A stretch of DNA of 64,000 bases from contig CM032228.1 of assembly GCA_019009955.1 (NCBI GenBank), forward strand, positions 254,350,001-254,414,000. Direction: 5' to 3'. The DNA is from Riptortus pedestris (Eukaryota; Arthropoda; Insecta; Hemiptera; Alydidae). Below, in pieces: positions 11,225-20,784 of this stretch. The stretch's first letter is position 1; every line of letters begins with the position of its first letter. The translations under genes and the position numbers were made by a program. A model generated the notes under the pieces. The model ran no database searches, was not told where the DNA came from, and saw nothing but the letters and a program-made list of their open reading frames with translations.

Positions 11225-11712
11225 GTGGTTTATTAGCAGATTTCATATTAACAATAAGCTGATATATCATGAACCATTTCATTCCAAGGTTAAATACCAA
11301 ATATTGTTTTCATTGAACTCTTACTTTGTGAGATATATGCATATACGTTTGTGTATCCTCCCCCCCACTTCTTTTGTTCTTGGACTACATAAATCTGAGT
11401 GATTTAGATAGATATTATTCTGATTCATTTCAAATTACTCCACTAATTATAGTAAATAGTTTTCAATAAAAATTAATATGTGTATATATTTCTTTAATTG
11501 TTTGTCTTTCAGGTCTGTTTTCAGCCGCTTTCCGTTGTAGAGATTATTAACTTGTATTGTAAATTGACTGAATGATTTCTCATTACCGTTTGTATTTATT
11601 CAATTAACATTCACGGTGGTGTTACCTGTATGTATATTTATCTATTGTAAACCTTCGCGTGGGACATCTGCTTAGTTTTCGCAGCCCCTGCGTGACGGAC
11701 ATTTTTTGATTC
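11225..11712 (+). repeat. PalHel copy, long type, 3' half
   Basis: It begins with half a palindrome (TTAGCAGATTTCATATT) fused directly to the long-type module (AATACCAAATATTG, then a C-rich run). A TTTGTATTTATTCAATTAAC module follows. It ends GGGACATCTGCTTAG and the intact hairpin GCAGCCCCTGCGTGACGG. Microsatellite and core are deleted. Confidence 0.8.
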
Positions 11713-12021
11713 GAGCTTGGATCATTGCCAAATTTCATGTAGATATACAGCCTGGGCAAATTATTTGCGAGTCGCACACAGCTAGTTGTCGCTAGGAAGG
11801 AGGAAGCAGCGCCTATCCTATTATCTGTTAAACGGCTAGCTGTGAAACAAGATTTCATCTTGAAAGGCTTCCCAGCCCTTCGAGGGTTTCTCCTACATCA
11901 CTCCTCAATTGCTTCAGATCTATTTACATTAATAGGGACAACCTTTTTTCTCTCAGCTGGAGTAGGGGAAATTCGCTAAACATGATGGTAACAACACAAT
12001 CGCAGGTAATTACGGTTTGGT
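11713..12021. other. Unique DNA, nothing recognised
   Basis: A minus-strand open frame of 78 codons overlaps 11622-11858. Part of it lies in the PalHel end and the rest resembles nothing I know. Confidence 0.4.
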
Positions 12022-12402
12022 AAAAATCCGTCACGCTGGGGCTTCCTAAACTAGAAAATTTCGTACGCGCATATATTACAAAACGTTAAGAGTTCAATGA
12101 GAACAATATTTGGTAATGAGGCCTCAAACAAAGTGCTTCATAATATAACGGCTTACTGTTAATACGACATGAGTAGGAGTGGGGGTTTACAGAAGGCTAA
12201 AAATCAAAAAATGCAAATACTTCGGTTAATAATCAAGATAGAGAAAAAAATGCATAACAACATTGCTAGAATATTTAATTTGCAATAAGATTGATTCTAT
12301 GCCATTTTTCTAGAGGCCTCATAATAACGGTGGTATTTATAATTTTCGAATTTACCCTCATCATTCGTACTGACGCATAAATATCAATTATGATATAGAT
12401 CA
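12022..12402 (-). repeat. PalHel copy, truncated by a hAT-like insertion
   Basis: It starts AATCCGTCACGCTGGGGCTT and continues through GAGAACAATATTTGGTAATG and GAGTAGGAGTGGGGGTTTAC to AATAACGGTGGTATTT. It then stops at the left edge of the hAT-like element. No continuation of the core is seen on the other side. Confidence 0.65.
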
Positions 12403-12410
12403 TGGTTGAG

Positions 12411-13106
12411 CAACGTGCAAAGGTGTGGCCCTTTAAACATGTATATGCTGCCCGCCAAGAATTTCTAAAATTGAATTTATTTTATGAACTTTCTCCACTG
12501 AATATATTGTTATAATAATTATATATACATATATATATGGCGTGTTATTCTTTTTGGAGTTTTGGTCAATGTTGGTGAAATAAATCTTAGTTTATGCCGA
12601 TATTTCGAGAATCTTTATTTTCTCTTCTTCAGGGCTGTAAAATTACAGGTACTACTTTATAATATTGCACATTGTTATTACACATTATTGTAAAAGGGTG
12701 TTTTTTTTTCTTATTATTACTTACCAAGACTAAAGATACCTACAAACTATTATACATGGTTATTGCACTATGACTAGGGTTATAGTCTTGGTAAGTAATA
12801 ATAAGAAAAAAAGCACCCTTTTACAATAATGTGTAATAACAATGTGCAATATTATAAAGTAGTACCTGTAATTTTACAGCCCTGTATAAGAGAAAATAAA
12901 GTTTCTCGAAATATCGGCATAAACTAAGATTTATTTCACCAACATTGACCAAAACTCCAAAAAGAATAACACACCATATATAAATATAACCCGGTCAAAA
13001 ACATCAACACATTATATATATTCGTGTAACTATTTTTTCTGTGTGGCCCTCCAAAAAATTTTAAAAGTTAAATTGGCCCGTCGATTAAAAAGGGTGCTCA
13101 CCCCTG
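12411..13106. mobile_element. hAT-like non-autonomous element, carrying a nested palindrome
   Basis: The right end, read in reverse, is CAGGGGTGAGCACCC. The left end is CATGGTTGAGCAACG. These match at about 12 of 16 positions and resemble hAT terminal inverted repeats (CAGGGGTGGGCAA type). GTGTGGCCCT occurs near both ends. The flanking 8-mers ATATAGAT and ATATATAG are similar but not identical, so the target duplication is uncertain. There is no transposase inside. Most of the interior is the palindrome at 12533-12981. Confidence 0.55.
12533..12981. mobile_element. 450-bp palindrome with Penelope-like terminal sequence
   Basis: Two nearly identical arms of about 200 bases (12533-12735 and 12780-12981) are inverted around a loop of about 44 bases. 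The arm holds, in one orientation, an end reading CCCTGAAGAAGAG, then TCTCGAAATATCGGCATAAAC. A GAAGA block followed by CGAAA-CG is characteristic of termini of Penelope-like and related GIY-YIG retroelements. I infer an inverted pair of such ends. A single-arm copy lies at 49919-50035. Confidence 0.6.
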
Positions 13107-13285
13107 ATATATAGATAATATAAATATTTTTGAGTCAAGATATAATACCTCAATTGATGACTTCGTCCCATTCGCATGTATCGCACATAGTAAGTATCTA
13201 TTCTAAACAATATTTGATATTTTAGCTTGGAATTAAATTTTCATGTAATATTCAATGTTAAAGTTGGATGACTTGAATTTGGAGG

Positions 13286-13338
13286 GTTTTTTTTTTTTTT
13301 TTTTCGAAAATCGCGTCATGAGTACAGCTTCAATACTT
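13286..13338 (-). repeat. PalHel 5' end, tandem with the next copy
   Basis: TTTTCGAAAATCGCGTCATG and AGTACAGCTTCAATA form the 5' segment of a minus-orientation copy, minus its palindrome. It abuts the hairpin end of the next minus-orientation copy at about 13339, so two copies are joined head-to-tail. Confidence 0.7.
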
Positions 13339-13822
13339 GAAAAAGTCCGGCACGCAGGGGCTGCGTAAATTTAGAAAATTTCCCACTTTCTGGTATAACA
13401 CACTGCTGATATAATTTCACCATAAATTCAGGGAGTATCTCAAGGCTGAATACGAGGAAGCACGAATACCTCGCTTAGTATTTGGGTTACGAAAAAATGC
13501 ATACGACAAATATTGTAGACCATTATTAGTCTAACATAACTGTTCCTGTGATATTAATATCCGACGGTTTATCACGAAGATATTTTGAATTTTCCAAACT
13601 CCCCCCTCCAACCGTTGCGATGTCAGCCATTAATAAACTTGTCCTTTCGTGTTGCAAGAAACTGTTAAATGAGTATGGTAACGATCAAACAAAACCGATA
13701 GAGCGTTAACAGACATATATATATGAATTAGCCTCATTTTCGTCATCTCTTAGGTAGGATCGATCAACATTTTTCGAAAATCGCGTCATGAGTACGACCT
13801 CCATAGCTAATCTACTAAAAGT
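13339..13822 (-). repeat. PalHel copy, short type
   Basis: It begins AAAGTCCGGCACGCAGGGGC, then TGCGTAAATTTAGAAAATTT. The core reads CAGCCATTAATAAACTTGTC. A short TA tract lies at about 13715-13724 and the 5' segment is well kept (CATTTTCGTCATCTCTTAGG, ATCGCGTCATGAGTACGACC). The palindrome is reduced to GCTAATCTACTAAAA. Confidence 0.8.
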
Positions 13823-14540
13823 TTCAAGTGGTGTTAATTTTGCGATATATATAGTTATATTTGTATGTATAGTTAACTTGCCTAAACTCAATATTCCATT
13901 GCTAAGCCTCTTTTTCCTAAATTATTTTAAGCCGGTCCCCGTTTTTATACTCCAGACAGTAAATCTGTGCAGTATTTACCCCGAGTTATAAATTACTGGC
14001 TTAGACAGCTGATTGAGAATTAGCGTTAAGTGTTTGCCGAAGCAAATCCCGCCGGATCCCAACATGTCGTCCTGCTTCTGATCCAACTGCTGCCATAAAC
14101 CATTCCGATATCTAAAACCTGTTTCCGCTCTTATCGGCAAAGAGTACCATTTCCTTTAGAAAACTGTCATAGTCCTACGGAGGAAATGGTCTATCTACTA
14201 ACATATATATTGATGCCCATCTAGGTTGATGTAGGTTCGAATCTCGCCATGAAACGGAATCTTAGTTCGCCACTTCGTTGCCAAAACTGGTGTAGTACAT
14301 AGTTATTGTAGTGAGGAAATGGTTTTGCCCCGGAATTTAGGATATTATCTTGGAGCATAGAGAATTATAGGAGAGGTTAGGATATCATAGGTTTATTAAA
14401 ACATGCCATGGCAATTTGTTTGACTTATCAAGAAGCCTATTATCATATTTTGAGGATTATTTTGCAGGAACCTAAAGAATTTATAGCAATATTATCTAGA
14501 AGTATAGGTTATTATCGCGGTGATTAGGAAATATTAGAAT
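13823..14540. other. Unique DNA with a B-box-like site
   Basis: TAGGTTCGAATCTCGCC at about 14230-14246 fits a pol III B box and could mark a decayed SINE unlike the other SINE family here. From about 14330 on, GGATATTA-like words announce the minisatellite that follows. There is no recognisable gene. Confidence 0.35.
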
Positions 14541-15350
14541 AGCTTAGGATATGTTTAGGTTTATGATAGAGGAGTCTAGGTTATTAGCAGGGAGCCTAGG
14601 TAATTATCGAGAAACATAGGTTATTATCAGGGAAAGTAGAGTATATTATCAGGGAGCCTAGGATATTAGCATGGAAGCCTAGGAAATTATCGAGAAGCCT
14701 AGGTTATTATCAGGGAGCCTTGGATATTAGCATGGAAGCCTAGGAAATTATCGAGAAGCCTAGGTTATTATCAGGGAGCCTTGATATTAGCATGGAAGCC
14801 TAGGTTATTATCAGGGAGCCTAGGATATTAGCATGGAAGCCTAGGAAATTATCGAGAAGCCTAGGTTATTATCAGGGAGCATAGGATATTAGCATGGAAG
14901 CCTAGGAAATTATCGAGAAGCCTAGGTTATTATCAGGGAGCCTAGGATATTTGCATGGAAGCCTAGGTTATTATCAGGGGGCCTAGGATATTAGCATGGA
15001 AGCCTAGGAAATTATCGAGAAGCCTAGGTTATTATCAGGGAGCCATGGAAATTATAGAAGAATCTAGGATGTATTTAGATTTATTATCGATGGCTCTAGG
15101 ATGTTAGCAGGTTGCCTAGGACATTATCGGAGAGTCTATGGAATAAAGAGTATAATTATCGAGGAGGATAAGTTATCATGAGGGTGCCTAGGAAATTAAC
15201 GAGGGTCTAGGATATTTTGAAGTGTATTATTGCGTAGCCTGGATTATTTGGATGATTATTATCCAGGGTTTTAAGATATCGTGAGGGAGCCTAGGAAATT
15301 ATCGAGGAGTCTAAGATATTTTGAGGTAATTTCCGAAGAGCCAATGGTAT
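14541..15350. repeat. About 21-bp minisatellite with 62-bp higher-order unit
   Basis: Three related monomers alternate: GCCTAGGTTATTATCAGGGA, GCCTAGGATATTAGCATGGA and GCCTAGGAAATTATCGAGAA. The trimer recurs every 62 bases in the centre (for example 14670 and 14732). Outer units decay on both sides. Confidence 0.9.
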
Positions 15351-16419
15351 TTTGAGATTTACATATTATATTTCGTAAAACTCGAGTTGGCGTAGAGGGG
15401 TTTACTTCCATTGACAATGCCACAGCTTCTTTTATAAAATTTCAATTTAAAATGGTTTTCATAACTTCTTAACATGTATATTGTAAATTATTAATATATT
15501 GGTGAACATTTAGAAGTTATTTGCATTATTTCGTACATCTATAGCCCTTTTTGTATTTTTTTTTTTTTTTGGAAATCAAATGGATCTAGAAAATTTGAAA
15601 ATGTTGATAATTACTGCAAGTCGATTCTGTTTCTTATTGCATTGTTGTTCCATGGCAGCTTATTGTCACCTTGATGGATCGGTTTTGTTTTATTATTCCA
15701 AATTGATTTATTATTTGTCCCGAAATGGACTGTATTGTATTGAACAGAGAACCTTGAACCAATTACTCCTGACAGAAGATACTTTCATCGCTTTGACATC
15801 TCGAGTAGCTCGTGAATTGCAGGGCCGGACCTGAGCCAGGTAGAAAGATCTTATTTACAGAATTGAAAGCCAGCCCAAACAGAATCTTGGTAGTCTCGGC
15901 TCGTGGAACCTTCTCTATTGTTAACCTGTCTTCGACTTCTGACACATTTACGACCCTGTCCATTAGCTGAATGCACTTCTCCTGACACAAAAGCCCTTTA
16001 TGCACACTTGCAACAAAGCCTGCATCTCTTCAGTATGCAAAAACCTAATTATTGTCTACTAATTAGGAACTTGTATATTTATGGCTTGTTCTAGAAATTG
16101 TAAACATCGCTCTTGTTACGAACTGGGTTTCGGATTTCACTTCCTTCAGAGCTTCCAATTTATTTATGGACTGTTGACTATGCAGAGTTTAAAGTGCACT
16201 TCCTGGGCTGAGAAGTCGTGTCCAAATTAATTTCAACGGGGTCATTATAATGCTAGAAATAGACAATAGAAAGCGCAGACGACGTCATATGCGTATTATT
16301 ATTCTGGCGCGTGAAAGTGCATTGTGTTGCATCCCGTGTAAATCCTGCTCCGTCAGAAGTATTTAGCCATGCTGCCAACCTGAGCCAACCACGGCTGAGA
16401 GCTACCTCACACTTACTGA

Positions 16420-16420
<1 letters not shown>
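15351..16420. other. Unique DNA with an orphan open frame
   Basis: A minus-strand frame from about 16032 down to 15763 stays open for roughly 89 codons and has a protein-like composition (CQEKCIQLMDRVVNVSEVED near its middle). No domain is recognised. It lacks an ATG at its upstream end. It could be an exon, a decayed transposon or chance. The rest shows nothing clear. Confidence 0.25.

Positions 16421-16453
<33 letters not shown>
16421..16453. repeat. (TA)n microsatellite
   Basis: About 30 bases of TA dinucleotides not embedded in a PalHel copy. Confidence 0.9.
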
Positions 16454-16454
<1 letters not shown>

Positions 16455-16583
16455 TTTGCACGCATGCACTAAGGGCGATTATTTACAAAATTTGCCAAAA
16501 AGATAGTATATAACATGTATTTTCATAGCGCATAATGCTTTTAGAAGTAATACAAATGAAAAGTATACAATTTTTAAAGGAAT

Positions 16584-16585
<2 letters not shown>

Positions 16586-16657
<72 letters not shown>
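16586..16657. repeat. (CA)n(TA)n compound microsatellite
   Basis: An AC run of about 36 bases changes to a TA run of about 34 bases, without PalHel modules on either side. Confidence 0.95.
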
Positions 16658-16659
<2 letters not shown>

Positions 16660-17239
16660 ATTATAATTGAATTATTCCTGATGGGGGAGAAATAGGGGTG
16701 GAGAAACTTCGGAAACAAGTTTTGTATTGCATTGTTTCCTCAGGTTACAATGATATTTTCTCTGTCAAAAACATTATTTACTGGTTGTTCATTTCTCCCG
16801 TCCAAGAGATCCTCATGAAGCAATGCTTTGAGGAATAGTTGGAAGGGATTTTTAAGGAAATCAAACATCATTTATATTATATACTAGTGTCGAATAGTTT
16901 TAAAGTTGTTCACAATTCAAGGCCAAAACGCCATTAATTGAATATCCGGAGGCATATGACACTAAAGCTTAACGGATTTATCTTCAGCTTTGTGTCCCCT
17001 AATAGCTGCTTTATATCGAAGCCGATATTATAGGTTCCAATATTGGAGGTAGAATTATTGGAGTTATAACCTCTTTGTGCCGCTCTTCCGACTGTATTTA
17101 ATTTGGTGGCCTCACTTCCTATTTATACTCCGCTGAGCAAAATACTCCATCAATACTCAGCCCCCACGCTATTGAGGTTATATACATAATAATAGTATTT
17201 TGGACTGTAGTCATTTATTAACCTGAATATATAAATAAA
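16658..17239. other. AT-rich unique DNA
   Basis: I see no gene or repeat family. The interval leads into the LINE-like fragment at 17240, but no in-frame upstream coding sequence could be traced. Confidence 0.4.
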
Positions 17240-17449
17240 GTGTACCTCAACGGATTTAAACTTACTAATAAGCCATTATGTGATTTTACTACTGAACAGA
17301 CTTACAGCCATCTCATACATGGCTGTACACTGCTTTCAAACGAAAGGTACCTTTTAAATGAAACAGTTATAAAAATAACAAACCGATGGCCTGTTGAGGA
17401 TAGAATTTCATTCTATAAGTGCAGTAAAGCACTGAGGAAATTTGCAGAA

Positions 17450-17452
<3 letters not shown>
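17240..17452 (+). pseudogene. LINE C-terminal fragment, degenerate
   Basis: The open frame of about 71 residues contains KPLCDFTTEQTYSHLIHGC and then LLSNER, which fits the C-terminal pattern of many non-LTR retrotransposon polyproteins (a Cys, then EQT, HL, H-x4-C and ER, located after the RT or RNase H domain). The second zinc-type cysteine after the first is replaced by Phe. A downstream SKALRKFAE also fits such tails. No RT motif is found upstream, so this is at most a 5'-truncated dead copy. The clade (I, R1 or Jockey) cannot be told. Chance similarity is possible. Confidence 0.4.

Positions 17453-17486
<34 letters not shown>
17453..17486. repeat. (TA)n microsatellite
   Basis: TA dinucleotides directly follow the LINE-like fragment and may have grown from its 3' tail. 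Confidence 0.85.
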
Positions 17487-17487
<1 letters not shown>

Positions 17488-17639
17488 TTCATTACAAATG
17501 ACCTGCTTCTTAAATTCTTTGAAAATGTAGCCATATTGAGTAAAAAAAAAAACCACACTTTCCTCTTGGAGGATATATATATATATTGCATGTGTCTGTT
17601 ATTCTCTAGGGGTTACAAATGATTCTTTGATCGATACTA

Positions 17640-18180
17640 AATTTTTAAACATTTTGGATGTCTTGATGCAAATTTAAATTCCTGAATCATGAGATGAAAC
17701 AAGACAGTTTTCTGACTCTTGTATTCTTAAAATCGGCTCTCTGAACCCAACAACAAAAAACATGATAGAAGACATGCTTTGTATGGTGCAGTTGGTTTTT
17801 TTCTTTTCTACATGATTTCAGAACACTATTACATTAATCCCTAATTCCTTAATTTTTTTTTTTTTAAATCGATCGAGATATTTAAAAAATATCAGTTTAA
17901 GGAAAACATGAAATATATTTATTGTGTCCATAAAAATTGGTAATAAATTATGATCAAGATGAATAATTGAGGAAAATTACTCATGCAATAAATATTAATA
18001 GGGAACGATAAGCCAAAGACCAGCAGGTTGGTTTTATAGAATATAATCAATAAATAAATTTTGTTTCTTCCTTATAGGTAAAACGTTCGCCACGCAGGGG
18101 CTGCGTAAACTAAGCAGATTTCCCACCTGAAGTTTTAAAATAGAGAAATTTCACGAGGGCCAAACAGTTATGAAAACGGC
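17640..18180. repeat. Duplicated block, copy 1
   Basis: Long stretches are nearly identical to 20785-21320: GTTTTCTGACTCTTGTATTC, CAACAACAAAAAACATGATA and AGACCAGCAGGTTGG. The match continues across the 5' flank (TTCCTTATAGGTAAAACG) into the start of a minus-orientation PalHel copy, so the block and the PalHel junction were duplicated together. No coding sequence is seen. Confidence 0.9.
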
Positions 18181-18397
18181 CGAACTAGCTTTTGGCGGGA
18201 AACTCACTTTCGTCCGTTACCCGCCCACATTTAATACAAAAGCAAATATCTCGGTTAATATTCAAGATAGTTGATAAATGTATATAACAGTATTTATCGT
18301 AAATTTAATTTGCAATAAGATTGATTCTATACAATGTTTCGAAAATCGCTTCATGAGTACAACCTCAATAGCAGATTTCCCTTAAGGGAAATCTGCT
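18079..18397 (-). repeat. PalHel copy, internally deleted, perfect palindrome
   Basis: It starts AAACGTTCGCCACGCAGGGG, holds the 3' part and one inverted-repeat box, then jumps from TTGATTCTATACAATG to TTTCGAAAATCGCTTCATGA. Core and microsatellite are therefore missing. It ends in the perfect 28-bp palindrome at 18370-18397, half-site AGCAGATTTCCCTT. Confidence 0.9.
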
Positions 18398-18869
18398 AAA
18401 ACGTTCGCCACGCAGGGGCTGCGTTAACAAAGCAGATTTCCTACGTGCTGTTTTGAGCGATCTCTTCTCCACATTTATTTCCTTTATCTATGCAAAAATT
18501 CGGTAAACTGGTTTTACCTATGCAAAAAATTGGTAGAACTGTGATTGCTGATTTCTGGAAATAAAGAAGTGTGAATAACTAAAACTTATAATTTTTAGCC
18601 CATTTTAGCCGCGATATAAATCAAATAAATATTTTCAAGTAATGACGAAAAATCATAACAATGAAGTCATCACATAACGTATTAGCATTTGCCTCACTAA
18701 AAATGAGTAAAAGTTCAACGAGAACAATATTTGGTATTTAAGCTTCAAATAAAGTGATTAGTGATAACATCTTACTGCTAATATTACATAAGTAGAAGGG
18801 CGGGTTTACTGAAGGGTGAAAACTAAATAAAAATGCAAATACCTTGGTTAATAATCAAGATAATGTAAA

Positions 18870-18926
<57 letters not shown>

Positions 18927-19330
18927 ATTTATTATACATTAAATTTGAAATAAGATTTGTTGAATGTACTTTTTCGATCCGACCTATAACAATGGAGATA
19001 TTTCGATATTTTATTATTATTATTTATTAACTTCCACTTTTTGCAACTCAGCTATCTACAGGTTACCACCCTTTTCCAGCCAGGGTGGGATTTTAGGACG
19101 TTATTTAATGAATTTCGTCACTAAATAATTTCCTTTGCCCAGGCGAGAATCGAACTCGCCACACTAGGATTACCTATATTATTTTAATATTTTAAATTTC
19201 CCTTTGAATTCCACTCGCACGACAGTCGCTATCAGCTTGATATTCAATTTTTCATAAAACGATTAAATATTTAGTTTGGTAACGATCAACCAAAAATTAT
19301 TACTGCTAGGGCGTTAATCTTAATAAAATA

Positions 19331-19413
<83 letters not shown>

Positions 19414-19470
19414 AACGTAGCTCATTTTAGTTATCTCCTGGTTAGAGTCAGTGAAATGTTCAGTCAAGGT
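18398..19470 (-). repeat. PalHel copy in tandem, with SINE insert
   Basis: It starts without a gap after the previous palindrome (AAAACGTTCGCCACGCAGGG). It contains GAGAACAATATTTGGTATTT, a (TA)n tract at about 18873-18922, an inverted-repeat box, a SINE at 19010-19178, the core and a second (TA)n(GA)n tract at about 19337-19409. The decayed 5' segment ends it. Confidence 0.8.
19010..19178 (-). mobile_element. tRNA-derived SINE inserted in PalHel
   Basis: Read on the minus strand it has the B-box region GGCGAGTTCGATTCTCGCCT, the body (CCTAAAATCCCACCCTGGCT) and an (AAT)n tail. It matches the copies at 10761 and 10961 and is cut in the head. PalHel sequence flanks both sides, so the SINE inserted later. 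Confidence 0.85.
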
Positions 19471-20141
19471 GGAGCCATAATTCTGTTCAAACATGAAAGT
19501 TTTCGGAATTACAATACTTCCTCCATTTCGTACAAGGTGGTCAAAAGGGGTTAATATGTATAAATTATATTGTATTAACTTTTAGTTATAAACTATATTG
19601 GTTGTTTTTTTTAGCCGGTTTAATAAAACCACTATAGTTGTGATTAAATAGCGCATTATCGTCTGTCATAGACTGCAAAAGTAGAAGAGCCATCAAACAG
19701 GTGGGTTGCTTCACACCTCCTTCCAGAGTAATCTCTCTCTACTAATACGTCATTTCACGTTTTGCAATTGATTGTCAATCCATTTGGAAAATAGCTTTAA
19801 TGCCTTTCTTCATATTTCCAAACAGTTTTTCCCAATTCGCAACGACCAGTGTTTCAAAATTTCTCTCAATTGGCTGATGATCAAATGAAAGCGATGGATT
19901 CAGTAATTGACAATTCAATGGATCCATTGTTTCAAAATATTCTTTGCATTTTTTTTTTTTTTGTATTATTTGTTCACTGTATTAATAGACGTAGTTGGCG
20001 TTAGTTTAATAGCACATTGAGCACTTGACATTTGCATATTCGTTGGAATAAAGCCAGCGTTTCAGCAAGCGTTTTTCGTCAAATACAGAGATGTGAATTT
20101 TCAAATTCCCTAATCCTGCTCCGTATTCAAGCATTAACCTT
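19471..20141. other. Unique AT-rich DNA
   Basis: No gene, RNA or family repeat is recognised. Only short poly-T runs stand out (about 19950). Confidence 0.45.
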
Positions 20142-20247
20142 TTAGCAGATTTCCCTCAAGGGAAATCAGCTATTGAGGTGAGTTTTGAAAAATTTCTTCA
20201 AATGTCCATCGATCCTACCCAGGAGATGACGAAAATGAGGTCCGTTC

Positions 20248-20283
<36 letters not shown>

Positions 20284-20766
20284 CTGTTAACGCTCTAGCG
20301 GTCGCAATTTTTGTTTGATAGTTACCAAACTCGGAATTTAATCGTTTTATGTAAAAAGGAAGATCAAGTTCGTTAATGGCTGAAATCGGAACAGTGGGAG
20401 GGGGGTTTAGAGGGGGGATTTTTGAAAATTCGAAATATCTCCGTTATTATGCGTCGGAACGTAAAATTGTATAGAATCAATCTTATTGCAAATTAAATTT
20501 ACTATAAATATTGTTCTAAACGTTTATTCTGTATCTTGAATATTAACTGAGATATTAGCATTTGTATTACTTGTGTTCGGCAGGAGTCGGCTGTCCGGTA
20601 CATTCCGAAGAGAGCTCTGGCGGCCGTTTTCGCAACTATTCGTCCCTCGTGAATAGGTCTATAGATACCTTCCTACAACTGTTATTATTAGGCGGATCTC
20701 TATTGTAAAACTTCACGTGGGAAATCTGCTTAGTTTACGCAGCCCCTGCGTGACGGACTTTTTACG
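20142..20766 (+). repeat. PalHel reference copy, full length, short type
   Basis: This is one of the best copies. TTTTAGCAGATTTCCCTCAA opens it, followed by the 5' segment, a (TA)n tract at about 20253-20279 and CGCTCTAGCGGTCGCAA. CAAGTTCGTTAATGGCTGAA, poly-G and an inverted repeat (20433-20446 with 20544-20557) come next. GGGAAATCTGCTTAGTTTAC and the hairpin ACGCAG-CCC-CTGCGT before GACGGACTTTTT close it. It codes for nothing. Confidence 0.92.
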
Positions 20767-20784
20767 ATCTTTAGTATTGAATGT

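Noticed and set aside
14230..14246. Pol III gene based on a B-box-like TAGGTTCGAATCTCGCC
   Set aside because: No convincing A box or stem structure was found at the right distance. It is noted only as a possible decayed SINE.
18370..18397. Transcription terminator or operator palindrome
   Set aside because: It recurs at the same place in every PalHel copy, on both strands, and is part of the element's end.
20142..20766. Classical TIR DNA transposon (MITE) for the PalHel family
   Set aside because: The 12-base inverted repeats are not at the outer ends on the 3' side, since a hairpin and tail lie beyond them, and no target-site duplication could be seen around good copies. It is not fully excluded.
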